The notes under the pieces: generated by a model
The model's database searches: none
What the model saw: the letters and a program-made list of their open reading frames with translations, nothing else
What the model was told of the DNA's origin: nothing
Translations under genes and position numbers: made by a program
From: G965222535 sp965222535
GTDB lineage: Bacteria > Pseudomonadota > Gammaproteobacteria > HK1
Assembly (NCBI GenBank): GCA_965222535.1
Contig: OZ244957.1
Coordinates: forward strand, 2,356,001 to 2,420,000
Direction: 5' to 3'
DNA length: 64,000 bases
Part shown: positions 7,822 to 16,549 of the stretch, piece after piece
Numbering within the stretch: position 1 is the first letter of the stretch
Layout: each line of letters starts with the position of its first letter

Positions 7822-9918
7822 TCAGCCAGCGCGATCGGCGATCTCGGTAGCTTGCAATGCCTGTTCAAACGCATCAAACGACTGGATCGGCACCTCACAG
7901 CGATGCCCCTGGCAAACATACGCGATGACGCCGCCGTTGTCCGCTGGGGTGCGCTCGACCAACAGGCCCGGTAATGCGCATGAGATGTTGTTTGGAATTG
8001 CCAGTACCTGGCGGTGCGGGGCGTAGCAGTGCTGGGCGCGGTGACGCCAACGGCGCAGTTCCTCTCCAGTGCCGCGCAGCACAATCGTCTGCGGTGGGTG
8101 CAGGTACTCTTCTTGAGCGCAGAGCAGCGCACTATGTGCTGACGGAAACTTTTCCAACTGTTGCTGCGCCAACGCGATGGCGCGTTTACTGGCGCTGAGG
8201 TAGCGCGGTTCGCCTAGCAGATGGCCTAAGCGTTGCAGCGCATATGCGGCGACGCCATTACCCGCCGGTAGCGCATCATCCTGCAGCGGTTTGGTGCGCT
8301 GTAGCAGTGCCTCATGATCGTGCGAAGTGAAGAAAAAGCCACCGTCATCGGGGTCTTCAAAATGCAACAGCAGGGCCTCGGCGAGCGCCATCGCAAACGC
8401 CAGATCAGCGGCATCAAAGCGGCAGCACAGCAACTCCAGCATGGCATCCAGCATAATCGCATAATCATCGAGATAAGCAGGAAAGCGTGTTTGTTGATCA
8501 CAGTTGACGGCGAATAGGCGTTGCTCAGACCACTGCCGTTGGCGCACGAACCGCATAGCGCGCTCCGCCGATTGCAGGTAGCGCGGCTCGGCAAGCGCCC
8601 GTGCGGCCTTCGCCATGGCCTTGATCATCAACCCGTTCCACGCGGTCAGAATTTTATTATCCAGTCCCGGGCGGATCCGCTGCTCGCGTAACGCCAGCAA
8701 TTTGGCGCACGCGCGATCGAGGATCGCCGCCGCGTCGCTCGCTGCAAGATGGTGTTCTTCTGCTATCTGTGAAAGCGCTGTGAAGCCGTGCAGGTGCCAA
8801 TACTTACCCTCAAAATTAGGCGCCCGATCAAGCCCAAAGCGCCGCGCCAGCAGTCGCCATTCAGTCTCGGCAAGCGCGGCTTGCGCCGCGCTTGCCGTCC
8901 AGACGTAAAACTTACCCTCCACGCCCTCGGAATCGGCGTCTAGGGCGGACCAATAGCCGCCTTCTGGCGATTGCATCTCGCGCATCACCCAATCGGCGGT
9001 CTTACGGATTGCAACGGCGCAGCGGCGACTGCTGTCAAAAGTGTGCAGATGGCAACCTAATTGCAACAGTTGGGCGTTGTCATAGAGCATTTTCTCAAAG
9101 TGCGGGATCATCCACTGATGATCGACGGCATAGCGATAGAAGCCGCCTCCCAACTGGTCATGGAAGCCGCTGTCCACCATGCAGTGAAAACTGAACAGGA
9201 CCGCCTTGAGTGCCGCCTCATCCCCGCCATCCACCAAGGCGTGATGGCGCAGCAAACGTTCCAGCATCATCGGCTGTGGAAACTTGGGCGCGCCGCCAAA
9301 ACCGCCGTGCGTGTGATCGATGCTCTGTAACAACTGCTGCTGTGCGGTATCCAGCACTGCGCCACTCGGGGTCGCGCCAGCGGCGCTCAAAGTGGGCTCC
9401 AAGCCTTGCAGCGCCTCGCTAAGCGAGCGATTCTGGGTGACGATTTGGTCCCGCTGGCGGATATAGACATCAGTCACCCAGCCCAGCAATTGGCGGAATG
9501 ATGGCAAGTGATGGTGCGCCTGCGGCGGGAAGTAAGTGCCGATGAAAAACGGTGCCTGATCGGAGGGCGTCAGGAATGCCGTCAAAGGCCAGCCGCCCGG
9601 GCGGCGCATCAGCAACTGATGCGCGGTTTGATAGATTTTGTCCAGATCCGGGCGTTCCTCACGGTCAACTTTGATGTTCACGAAGTGCTGATTCATCAAT
9701 GCCGCAGTGGTGCAATCGGTAAACGACTCGTGCGCCATGACATGGCACCAATGGCAGGCAGCGTAGCCGATGGACAGCAGGATCGGTCGATCCTGCTGGC
9801 GCGCACACGCCAACGCCTGTGGATTCCAAGTCTGCCAATTGACGGGGTTATCCGCATGCTGGCGCAAATAAGGGCTGGTTTCCCCAGCCAAGGCATTGCG
9901 TTCGATATCAAAGTCCAT
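7822..9918 (-). CDS. DUF255 thioredoxin-domain protein (YyaL / SPATA20 family)
   Basis: Protein of about 698 residues with an N-terminal thioredoxin-like domain and a long six-hairpin-glycosidase-like alpha-toroid. The family signature SIGYAACHWCHVMAHESF is complete, with the CxxC pair at about Cys55 and Cys58. RPGGWPLTAFLTP, GGGFYRYAVD, HFEKMLYDNAQLL and NKILTAWNGLMI are also typical. Its biochemical role is not established in bacteria. I took the ATG at 9918; a GTG one codon upstream is also possible. No ribosome site decides between them. It stands alone, with repeats on both sides. Confidence 0.92.
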   Translation of the reverse strand: MDFDIERNALAGETSPYLRQHADNPVNWQTWNPQALACARQQDRPILLSIGYAACHWCHVMAHESFTDCTTAALMNQHFVNIKVDREERPDLDKIYQTAHQLLMRRPGGWPLTAFLTPSDQAPFFIGTYFPPQAHHHLPSFRQLLGWVTDVYIRQRDQIVTQNRSLSEALQGLEPTLSAAGATPSGAVLDTAQQQLLQSIDHTHGGFGGAPKFPQPMMLERLLRHHALVDGGDEAALKAVLFSFHCMVDSGFHDQLGGGFYRYAVDHQWMIPHFEKMLYDNAQLLQLGCHLHTFDSSRRCAVAIRKTADWVMREMQSPEGGYWSALDADSEGVEGKFYVWTASAAQAALAETEWRLLARRFGLDRAPNFEGKYWHLHGFTALSQIAEEHHLAASDAAAILDRACAKLLALREQRIRPGLDNKILTAWNGLMIKAMAKAARALAEPRYLQSAERAMRFVRQRQWSEQRLFAVNCDQQTRFPAYLDDYAIMLDAMLELLCCRFDAADLAFAMALAEALLLHFEDPDDGGFFFTSHDHEALLQRTKPLQDDALPAGNGVAAYALQRLGHLLGEPRYLSASKRAIALAQQQLEKFPSAHSALLCAQEEYLHPPQTIVLRGTGEELRRWRHRAQHCYAPHRQVLAIPNNISCALPGLLVERTPADNGGVIAYVCQGHRCEVPIQSFDAFEQALQATEIADRAG

Positions 9919-10328
9919 CACGGTCTGTCAAAATACATTGAGGTGCCTCAATAGCACGCATCGGATAACCCACTTCGCCGTGGTCGCATCAGGCGTTTCA
10001 TGCGATGGGAACCTTGAAAACCACAACGAGATGGGGGAGGGGGGGGGAAGGGAGTATCGTTTTAATTTTTTAATTAGGAGCGCCTGCGGCGCGCCGTTCG
10101 CTGACCTCTGGATCCGGTCAACGGTACCATGAAATGATTGCTGGAAGGGGCATTGCCCCAATAGACAAGCCCCTTAGGGTACCCCGGTGCCTTCCTGCGT
10201 GCGGGCAAAGTGGCTGTGGTTCATGGGTCGCGTGTGACAAGCCCCGTTTGCGGTGGCGGCGATCCACCGTTTGGCGCAACCCCGGTGCGGCGTTACGGCA
10301 TACAGGCGACATGATGGCTGTCTGCCTC
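9919..10328. other. Intergenic region downstream of dnaA
   Basis: About 410 bases, mostly filled by the long-form dispersed repeat at 10006-10188. From 10190 to 10328 I see no gene, RNA or clear DnaA-box cluster. Confidence 0.6.
10006..10188 (+). repeat. Long-form dispersed repeat, copy 1
   Basis: Begins GGGAACCTTGAAAACC and a G-rich run, then an AT-rich stretch, AGGAGCGCCTGCGGCGCGCC, CGTTCGCTGACCTCTGGATC, and ends with CCCCAATAGACAAGCCCC. A second copy with the same internal segment is at 53243-53397. The ends match the common dispersed family but the centre differs. Confidence 0.85.
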
Positions 10329-11669
10329 TCAGGCACCCAGCAGACGCACCAAGATTGAGTAGTCTTCGTCCATCTGTAGGTCTTGACTGCGTAATTCGGC
10401 TACTTTACGGCAGGCATGGATCACTGTGGTATGGTCGCGACCGCCAAAAGCGTTGCCAATCTCAGACAGGCTGCGGTTAGTGAACTCTTTCGCCAGTGCC
10501 ATCGCCATTTGGCGCGGACGGGTGACGAAACGAGAACGCTTCTTGGAGGTCATATCCGAGATGCGAATGCGGTAGTGGGTCGCCACGGCCTTAATCACCT
10601 TATCTAGGGTAACCAGCCGTTCCTGCAGCGCCAGTAAATCGCGTAGTGCTTCTTTGGCGATCTCTACAGAAATCGGACGGCAGGTGAAATCGGCACTGGC
10701 TATCACGCGCCGCATCGCCCCTTCCAGTTCGCGCACATTAGAGCGAATGTTCTCGGCAATAAAGAAAGCGACTTCATTTGGCATCTCTACCCCCAGCCCC
10801 TTCGCTTTCTTAATCAGGATGGCGCTGCGGGTTTCCATCTCTGGTGGGTCAACCTCAACCGGCAGCCCAGAACCAAAGCGTGACTTCAGGCGCTCTTCTA
10901 GACCGTCAATTTCCTTCGGATAACGATCGCAGGTCAGTACCACCAGTTGCTGCTGTTCCTGCAGTACATTGAACGTATGGAAAAACTCTTCCTGCGATTG
11001 CCCTTTACCGGCGAAAAACTGAATGTCATCAAGTAGCAATACTTCAATTGAGCGATAAAAGTGTTTAAATTCACTGATTTTATTATTTTGCAATGCCGCC
11101 ACCATGTCGGCGACAAAACGCTCCGCATGAAGGTAGGCGATGTTGGTTGCGGGCGCTCGACGGCGCACATGATTGCCGATCGCGTGCATCAGGTGCGTCT
11201 TGCCCAAGCCCACGCCACCGTAAATGAACAGCGGGCTGTTATGGTTGCTCTTTGAATTCTGCGCGACTTGGAACGCCGCCGCACGTGCTATCTGGTTCGA
11301 TTTGCCGGCAACAAAATTATCAAAAGTAAAATCTTTGCGCAGGCCATGATCATACGCAGCCGGAGGGTGAGATGGGGAACTCAGCGCCTCGGTTGCTGAA
11401 GGTTCGGCAAGCGCTTCAGCATCGGTGCAGGTACCGACCTCAATCACCACGATAGAACAGTTATGACCGTCAAAGCGCGGCAGCAGGTTGGCGATCTCAT
11501 CCGCCAGATGCTCGTCAACCCAATCCCTGACAAAGTTGTTGGGGGTGTATAAGTACAGCGTACCTGATTTTTCAACCGCCTGCAGCGGGCGTATCCAAGT
11601 GTTAAATTCTTGGGCGTTTAATTGCGACCGTAAGCGTTCAGTGCATCGGTGCCATAAAGAACCACTCAT
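10329..11669 (-). CDS. dnaA: Chromosomal replication initiator DnaA
   Basis: AAA+ initiator that binds DnaA boxes and melts oriC. With the start MSGSLWHRC the protein has 446 residues; the ORF is open 22 codons further up, but this start matches gammaproteobacterial DnaA. Walker A GGVGLGKT is at about 151-158, Walker B LLLDDIQFF at about 212-219, and the box VI/arginine-finger region RFGSGLPVEVDPPE follows. The C-terminal domain IV has SEIGNAFGGRDHTTVIHAC, the DNA-binding signature. No dnaN or recF is adjacent, and only about 90 bases separate it from the upstream gene, so the usual dnaA-dnaN-oriC arrangement is absent here. Confidence 0.96.
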   Translation of the reverse strand: MSGSLWHRCTERLRSQLNAQEFNTWIRPLQAVEKSGTLYLYTPNNFVRDWVDEHLADEIANLLPRFDGHNCSIVVIEVGTCTDAEALAEPSATEALSSPSHPPAAYDHGLRKDFTFDNFVAGKSNQIARAAAFQVAQNSKSNHNSPLFIYGGVGLGKTHLMHAIGNHVRRRAPATNIAYLHAERFVADMVAALQNNKISEFKHFYRSIEVLLLDDIQFFAGKGQSQEEFFHTFNVLQEQQQLVVLTCDRYPKEIDGLEERLKSRFGSGLPVEVDPPEMETRSAILIKKAKGLGVEMPNEVAFFIAENIRSNVRELEGAMRRVIASADFTCRPISVEIAKEALRDLLALQERLVTLDKVIKAVATHYRIRISDMTSKKRSRFVTRPRQMAMALAKEFTNRSLSEIGNAFGGRDHTTVIHACRKVAELRSQDLQMDEDYSILVRLLGA

Positions 11670-11759
11670 AAAGGGTATCCGTGATATTTGCTGGGTTGAT
11701 CTGTGCAGTCTATCCCGATTGCCTATGGGAGGCAAAATTCGTGTTGCAGCGCCACGCCG

Positions 11760-12359
11760 TCAGCCGATTTGGGAGATTTTCAATAATCGCGTCAGATCGT
11801 CAATAAGCGCCGGTGCAACTACCAACGGCGGGTAGTACAGCAATATATTTTGTTGCGGGTCGATCACATACACAACCCCATCGAGCGCCGTAAAAGGCAG
11901 TTGTCGCCACCACTCGTCGGCGGCATGAAACAGCGTCAGATCCGGGTGATCTGAGGCAATCGCAGGTGCCTTAGGCAGCGCTTTTGGTGCAGCGACCAAG
12001 ACGCGCCGCAGCCGTTGATAATCACGTCCCAGCCCTAAACGCGCCTGCCGTGTGGCGTATAACGCGGCATCGCAGGCTTTGCGGCAATGGTCGCGCGCAA
12101 CCACCAGCAAGGTCCAGCGGTGATCGAAGGCAAACGGCGTGCCATCGCTGATCGAGCGCAAGCCGTTGGCTGTCAGCGATTGTACCGGCTGCACTAGGGT
12201 GCCGTTGTTGGTAGCACCGAAAGGTAGCCACCCGGGCGCATTGATGTTCAGCACCAAAGCGAGTACAACAGGCCCGAAAAACAACGCCGCCAGCAGCAAC
12301 AGCAGCCGTCGGCTGCGCTGCTTTGCTGACCCGACAGCAACTGCTTCAGGAGAGGGCAT
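11760..12359 (-). CDS. Cytochrome-oxidase-cluster membrane protein (SURF1 partner)
   Basis: A 199-residue protein with one N-terminal membrane segment (LLLLLAALFFGPVVLALVL) and a periplasmic domain that resembles a thioredoxin fold lacking catalytic cysteines (WTLLVVARDHCRKACDAALY, GVVYVIDPQQNILLYYPP). Genes like this sit next to surf1 and ctaA in pseudomonad cytochrome c oxidase clusters. It overlaps the upstream surf1 by 14 bases, so both are likely co-translated. The rest of the oxidase cluster is not present nearby. A role in oxidase assembly is inferred from position. Confidence 0.78.
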   Translation of the reverse strand: MPSPEAVAVGSAKQRSRRLLLLLAALFFGPVVLALVLNINAPGWLPFGATNNGTLVQPVQSLTANGLRSISDGTPFAFDHRWTLLVVARDHCRKACDAALYATRQARLGLGRDYQRLRRVLVAAPKALPKAPAIASDHPDLTLFHAADEWWRQLPFTALDGVVYVIDPQQNILLYYPPLVVAPALIDDLTRLLKISQIG

Positions 12360-13104
12360 CGCGTCTGCTGCGTGTTAGGTTAATAATGATATAGGTAGCA
12401 ATAACAGCGATAGCCAAGGATAACCACTGTAACGCATACGCCTGATGGCGGGTTGGGCTGATGCCCAGATAAGGTGCCGCGACAGGGACAAATCCCTCTT
12501 TTCCCGCCGCCGCCAGAGTGACTAGGAAAGGTAACACTGGTGCTGGCAGGGTGCGTGCGATGGAGTCGATATCGACGCTTTGTACGACCTGTGGCCAATG
12601 TCCACTATGGTAGCCGCTATCACCTAAGAGGAACGGTTGGCGCGGCGGCGTGATGAGCCCTTGCAAAGAGCGCGGGCGATCGTCCACTGAAAGCAAAGGC
12701 AACTGCTGACGACTCGCTCCGATGGGCGTCCAACCGCGATTGACGATGACATAGACTCCGTGCTGCTGCAACTTGAAGGGGGTTAACACCTCGTATCCGG
12801 CAACCCCGTTATGAGTGCGATTATCGAGCAAGTATTGACGCTGTGGATGGTAGCGCCCGGTCAGTTCAACATTGCGAAATCGCCACCAAAGCCACCAGTT
12901 GCTGTCAAGCGTTATGTTGGATAGGCGCACCAGCGGCGGTGCGTTCAGCACTAGCGGCGGTGCGCTGATTCGGCTGTCGAAGAGCGCCGCTAACTGTTGC
13001 TTATCCTTGGCGCGCTGCCACTGCCATGCCGCTAAGCTGAGCAATAGCAGCACTAACAGCAGGGCGGCGACAGTTGGCCACAGCGAGGGTCGAAAACGGT
13101 ACAT
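12346..13104 (-). CDS. SURF1-family cytochrome oxidase assembly protein
   Basis: Inner-membrane factor for cytochrome c oxidase biogenesis, probably in heme a handling. From MYRFRPSLWPTV the protein has 252 residues with the two-helix SURF1 layout: TM1 about 8-28 (TVAALLLVLLLLSLAAWQWQR), a periplasmic domain with VELTGRYHPQRQYLLDNRTHNG and VIVNRGWTPIGASR, and a C-terminal TM after HQAYALQWLSLA. The ORF is open to 13227, but that stretch runs into galE and lacks family similarity. It lies just downstream of galE and overlaps the next gene by 14 bases. Confidence 0.9.
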   Translation of the reverse strand: MYRFRPSLWPTVAALLLVLLLLSLAAWQWQRAKDKQQLAALFDSRISAPPLVLNAPPLVRLSNITLDSNWWLWWRFRNVELTGRYHPQRQYLLDNRTHNGVAGYEVLTPFKLQQHGVYVIVNRGWTPIGASRQQLPLLSVDDRPRSLQGLITPPRQPFLLGDSGYHSGHWPQVVQSVDIDSIARTLPAPVLPFLVTLAAAGKEGFVPVAAPYLGISPTRHQAYALQWLSLAIAVIATYIIINLTRSRRDALS

Positions 13105-13189
13105 CAGCGTGGCGAGGGGTGAATTGGGGAGATGAGCGCCGCCGTCAGGGATAATCAGCGGCGTACCAGCGGCAGGCGACCCACAGGAC

Positions 13190-14044
13190 TCAAAGATAAC
13201 GCAGGGTATCCGCGCACATATCCGCAAGGTTGTGCCTAGGCGTCATAAAATGCGACATGAAAGGCACTTCGACTACCGCGGGATCACCCATTCGGCGCTT
13301 TTCGTTTTGCACTTTAAAATCGATCTTGGAAACTTGTTTCATCGTTTCAATGACCTCGTTCACCGTATAGCTTACGCCACTCCCTAGACATTCGTAGGGT
13401 TTTGTCGAAGGATGGTCTTCAACCGCCCTCACGATGGCATCGGCGACATCAATGACATGGATGTAATCGCGCACGCAAGTCCCATCTTTGGTGTCGTAAT
13501 CGGCACCATAAACGCTGATGAATGGTATTTCCCCACGTGCCGCCATCGCTGCTCGGCGCATTAGGTGGGTGGCTGGGTTGTAACTTCTGAAGCCACCTGA
13601 GCCGGCAACATTAAAAAAGCGCAATACGGTATTCGCGGGGCACAATTCGCGAATGACATCTTCGGCGGCAAGTTTTGACAGAGCGTAGGGTGAAGATGGG
13701 GAGAAAGCCCCGCCGGTCGATGCAAATACACATTTGTCAAACGTAAGCGCACGGCAAACATTGATTGAACCAACGGTATTGGTCAGGTAGTAGTCGCTCG
13801 GGCAACGCACCGATTCCTCCACCGAGATCAAGGCCGCGCAGTGTACAACGACGTCATAACTGTGGTCGGCGGTTGGCGGAAGCGGTTGCCGAATATCCCA
13901 GTAAAAAAACTGATCGCTGAAGCGGCGGATGTCATTCCCGTGGTCGACACGATCAGTGGCACAGACGGTATGACTCTGCTGCTTTAGCTTTTTTACGACG
14001 TGGGCTCCAATATAGCCACGGCCGCCGGTTACCAGAACTTTCAA
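13190..14044 (-). CDS. galE: UDP-glucose 4-epimerase family protein (GalE-like)
   Basis: Short-chain dehydrogenase/reductase that would interconvert UDP-glucose and UDP-galactose. The nucleotide-binding TGGRGYIGAHV opens the protein, NTVGSINVCRA follows, and the catalytic triad region is FASTGGAF plus YALSK (Tyr120, Lys124). The block YGADYDTKDGTCVRDYIHV is typical GalE. At 284 residues it is about 50 shorter than E. coli GalE, mostly from loop shortening rather than a visible break. The start is TTG at 14044, supported by GAAGGA about 7 bases upstream. Substrate specificity could be another nucleotide sugar. Confidence 0.88.
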   Translation of the reverse strand: MKVLVTGGRGYIGAHVVKKLKQQSHTVCATDRVDHGNDIRRFSDQFFYWDIRQPLPPTADHSYDVVVHCAALISVEESVRCPSDYYLTNTVGSINVCRALTFDKCVFASTGGAFSPSSPYALSKLAAEDVIRELCPANTVLRFFNVAGSGGFRSYNPATHLMRRAAMAARGEIPFISVYGADYDTKDGTCVRDYIHVIDVADAIVRAVEDHPSTKPYECLGSGVSYTVNEVIETMKQVSKIDFKVQNEKRRMGDPAVVEVPFMSHFMTPRHNLADMCADTLRYL

Positions 14045-14115
14045 GTGCGGTCCTTCTTAATGCGTGCCAAACAGCGCACCGCTGCAGTGGTACCAATAGC
14101 GGAAAATGGAGGCAG

Positions 14116-14772
14116 CTAAAACACCGGGCTCGACATGATCGATAACGAATTTTCTATTTCGCGCACGGTTTTCGCCAGTTCTTGCCCGATCAAGTCCAGT
14201 TTGCGCACAATATCAATCCGCTCCCGTACATGCTCCAACTCCCGCATTGACAGCAACTGACTGAAAATCCCGCAGACATCCGCCAAACAGATCAAAGCGA
14301 CATCGCGTGGGTGCGGGATACTGTTGTTGAACAATACCTCCATAATCCGCATTTTGACCTCTTGCTCTGCTTTTCCGTCGATCATTGGGTAGCGGCGTGA
14401 GCGGAACACCCACAAAAAGCGATCTTCATTTTTGCTCAGGATCCCGAGATCGATAAGATGCTCAATGCAAGCCTGCTGGATTTCATCCGCATAACGTTCA
14501 GCGATGCGTTCGATCCAATAGCGAATATCGTGCTTCGCCTTCTCGGAGGTGATTTCCGAAAGGACAAGGCTCAATATCTCGCTGTCCTCCAGCGGCGTCG
14601 GGTTGATCAGATGGAGGGCTTTTAAATCTGTATCAATACGATCATGCCATGCCAAATCCATCAGCACTGCGCCCGTGAGCGCACATTGCTTTGAGGTATT
14701 CGAAATCGGTAAGAATTCCCCCGTATCATCATCCAGTAACAGCAATACGAGTTCTTCGGCAAAGTTCAACAC
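14116..14772 (-). CDS. GPP34-family protein (Golgi phosphoprotein 3-like)
   Basis: 218 residues with the GPP34 hallmarks LNFAEELVLLLLDDDTGEFLPIS, ALTGAVLMDLAWHDRIDTDLKAL and LINPTPLEDSEI. In eukaryotes the family binds phosphatidylinositol-4-phosphate and glycosyltransferases; the bacterial role is unknown. The late segment RRYPMIDGKAEQEVKMRIMEVLF is also typical. The start appears to be GTG at 14772 without a clear ribosome site. It lies upstream of galE in the same direction, with a 71-base gap, which would suit a role in sugar or envelope metabolism. Confidence 0.82.
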   Translation of the reverse strand: MLNFAEELVLLLLDDDTGEFLPISNTSKQCALTGAVLMDLAWHDRIDTDLKALHLINPTPLEDSEILSLVLSEITSEKAKHDIRYWIERIAERYADEIQQACIEHLIDLGILSKNEDRFLWVFRSRRYPMIDGKAEQEVKMRIMEVLFNNSIPHPRDVALICLADVCGIFSQLLSMRELEHVRERIDIVRKLDLIGQELAKTVREIENSLSIMSSPVF

Positions 14773-14917
14773 GGCTTGCTAACGCCTCTGGTTAGTTGCT
14801 CTGGCAGTGATGGGTCGCATAAAAGGCCGGGCGGTTGCAGGACAGTGTCGCAAAAAACACAGCGACGAAGCCCGCGCAGAGCGAGCGGTCGCCACCGCTG
14901 CCGGCTTAAACAACCTG

Positions 14918-14988
14918 AGCGGGTGATGGGAATCGAACCCACGTTCTCAGCATGGGAAGCTGATGTTCTACCATTGAACTACACCCGC
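14918..14988 (-). tRNA. tRNA-Gly (CCC)
   Basis: Minus-strand cloverleaf of 71 bases. The acceptor stem GCGGGTG pairs with CACCCGC. The D-arm is GTTC..GAAC, the anticodon arm TCAGC-TTCCCAT-GCTGA gives anticodon CCC, and the T-arm contains TTCGATT. CCA is not encoded. Confidence 0.95.
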
Positions 14989-15000
14989 TGTTCCAGTCCA

Positions 15001-15126
15001 TGAGGTGCCATATTATGGGGCTATGTTGGGGGAGAATGTATTAATCAATGGCTTACGAAATTTATCAATAGTACCCTTACCCCTCAAACTCCGATCCCAT
15101 TCCAAGGTTTTTCGAGGTTTCCAAAG
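15001..15126 (-). repeat. Dispersed CCTCGAAAA repeat, inverted copy
   Basis: Starts TGAGGTGCCATATTATGGGG and ends GGTTTTTCGAGGTTTCC. The internal AGAATGTATTAATCAATGGC and TTACGAAATTTATCAATAGT are shared with the copy at 50600-50706. It lies between tRNA-Gly and the end of the AOR operon. Confidence 0.85.
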
Positions 15127-15184
15127 GTCAGTCTAGCCCCGTGCGCAAGGCGAATAGGGAGAGCCACAAGACGCCTACCGCCAA

Positions 15185-16474
15185 TCAATGCGCCAGAGCG
15201 GCCTGAGCAAAAGCATTGGCGTTGCCGCCAATCGCTTGAGTACGGGCAATATACGCCTCCATCAAGCGCGTCGGGTTGTCTTGCAGGCGCTTCGCCCAAA
15301 CCCCCAGCCGCATACGGCTTTGGATGATGCCGCGAATCACGCCAACATGATCGGTGAGTCCTAAACTGCTGGCACCGACTAAGCGATCGTCTTGGAACTG
15401 AAGGTTAAGATAACGGTAGCGGCGACGATCCTCAAGCACCGCGCAGGCACCGCCGTCAACGCCATCCCAGAGTCCGAACGAGCATGAAATCAGCCCTATG
15501 GTATCCAGCACATTCATGTTCACCGAGCCCGGATGGCGCACTGCGCCAGCGGCCATATTTATCCCCGCAATGCGACCATGCTCAACCGCGGTGGGCTGGA
15601 TCGCCTGTACTGCGTAGCCGCCGGTAGAGAAGTCTTTCCCTTCGGCGACATCGCCGGCAGCGTAAATATCGGGATCGTTGGTGCGCAGCTGATCGTTGAC
15701 GCGGATCCCGTAGCCGTGCGCAAGGCCACTGCCGTCAAGGAAATCAAGCCTAGGTTTGACCCCAGTAGCCTGAATCACCATATCGGCGGTTATTGTGTCC
15801 CCGTTCGCTGAACGCAGCGAAAGGGTGCCAGTGGCATTGGCTTCAATCGCCTCAATTCGCGTTGAGACCTGCACCGTAACGCCTTTGCTTTGGCACCATT
15901 GCCGTAGCATTGCAGCAGCGGCATGATCCATCATCCGCGGCACCATGCGGTCATCCATTTCGACGACCGTCAACAGCACCCCGCGGTGCACCAATGCTTC
16001 AAGGATGATGCAGCCGATAAAACCGGCTCCCAGCAACACCACGTGGGTATTCGGCTGTGCTTTGGCTGCGATCGCACGCCCGTCGGCGACCGTCCAGCAG
16101 GTGTGAACGTTGGGCAGATCGTCAATGCCCGCGATCGGCGGTGCTACTGGTTGCGCGCCGGTGGCGATCAGCAGCTTGTCGTAGTTGACAGTGCCGCCAT
16201 CCGAAAGCGTCAGCTGTTTGGCACCACGGTCGAGCGCGCTGGCGCGGCTATGGCGCAGTTGGATGTTGCGCTCTCGGTAATGATCCCTGCGCTTGCGCAG
16301 ATACATGCCTTCTTCGCTGATTTTGTTCACCAGATAGTAGGGCAATGCCATCCGTGAGTACGGCGTTTCTAGCTCGTCGCCGATGATTGTAATTGCGGCG
16401 TCGGGTTGTGCCTTGCGCAGCGTCTCAGCGGCGATGACGCCTGCCGGTCCAGCACCAATAATGACATGTTCCAT
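15185..16474 (-). CDS. FAD/NAD-dependent oxidoreductase subunit of an aldehyde oxidoreductase (AorC-like)
   Basis: Pyridine-nucleotide-disulfide-oxidoreductase-like flavoprotein of 429 residues. The FAD motif IIGAGPAG is at residues 5-12 and the NAD motif LLGAGFIG near 148. IYAAGDVAEG marks the second FAD contact. It lies 75 bases downstream of the AOR catalytic gene on the same strand. In Aromatoleum the tungsten AOR has a third, FAD-carrying subunit (AorC) that passes electrons to NAD, and the gene order here is the same. Assignment as AorC is by homology type and order; a free-standing nitrite/rubredoxin-reductase-like role is the alternative. Confidence 0.85.
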   Translation of the reverse strand: MEHVIIGAGPAGVIAAETLRKAQPDAAITIIGDELETPYSRMALPYYLVNKISEEGMYLRKRRDHYRERNIQLRHSRASALDRGAKQLTLSDGGTVNYDKLLIATGAQPVAPPIAGIDDLPNVHTCWTVADGRAIAAKAQPNTHVVLLGAGFIGCIILEALVHRGVLLTVVEMDDRMVPRMMDHAAAAMLRQWCQSKGVTVQVSTRIEAIEANATGTLSLRSANGDTITADMVIQATGVKPRLDFLDGSGLAHGYGIRVNDQLRTNDPDIYAAGDVAEGKDFSTGGYAVQAIQPTAVEHGRIAGINMAAGAVRHPGSVNMNVLDTIGLISCSFGLWDGVDGGACAVLEDRRRYRYLNLQFQDDRLVGASSLGLTDHVGVIRGIIQSRMRLGVWAKRLQDNPTRLMEAYIARTQAIGGNANAFAQAALAH

Positions 16475-16549
16475 AGGGCTTCAGGCTCCGTGTATTCGAG
16501 GGCAGGGACCAACCCAGTCCCAAGTGGCATGGCAAACAACCCACATACG

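Noticed and set aside
9919..10328. oriC next to dnaA
   Set aside because: No cluster of DnaA boxes; most of the stretch is a dispersed repeat.
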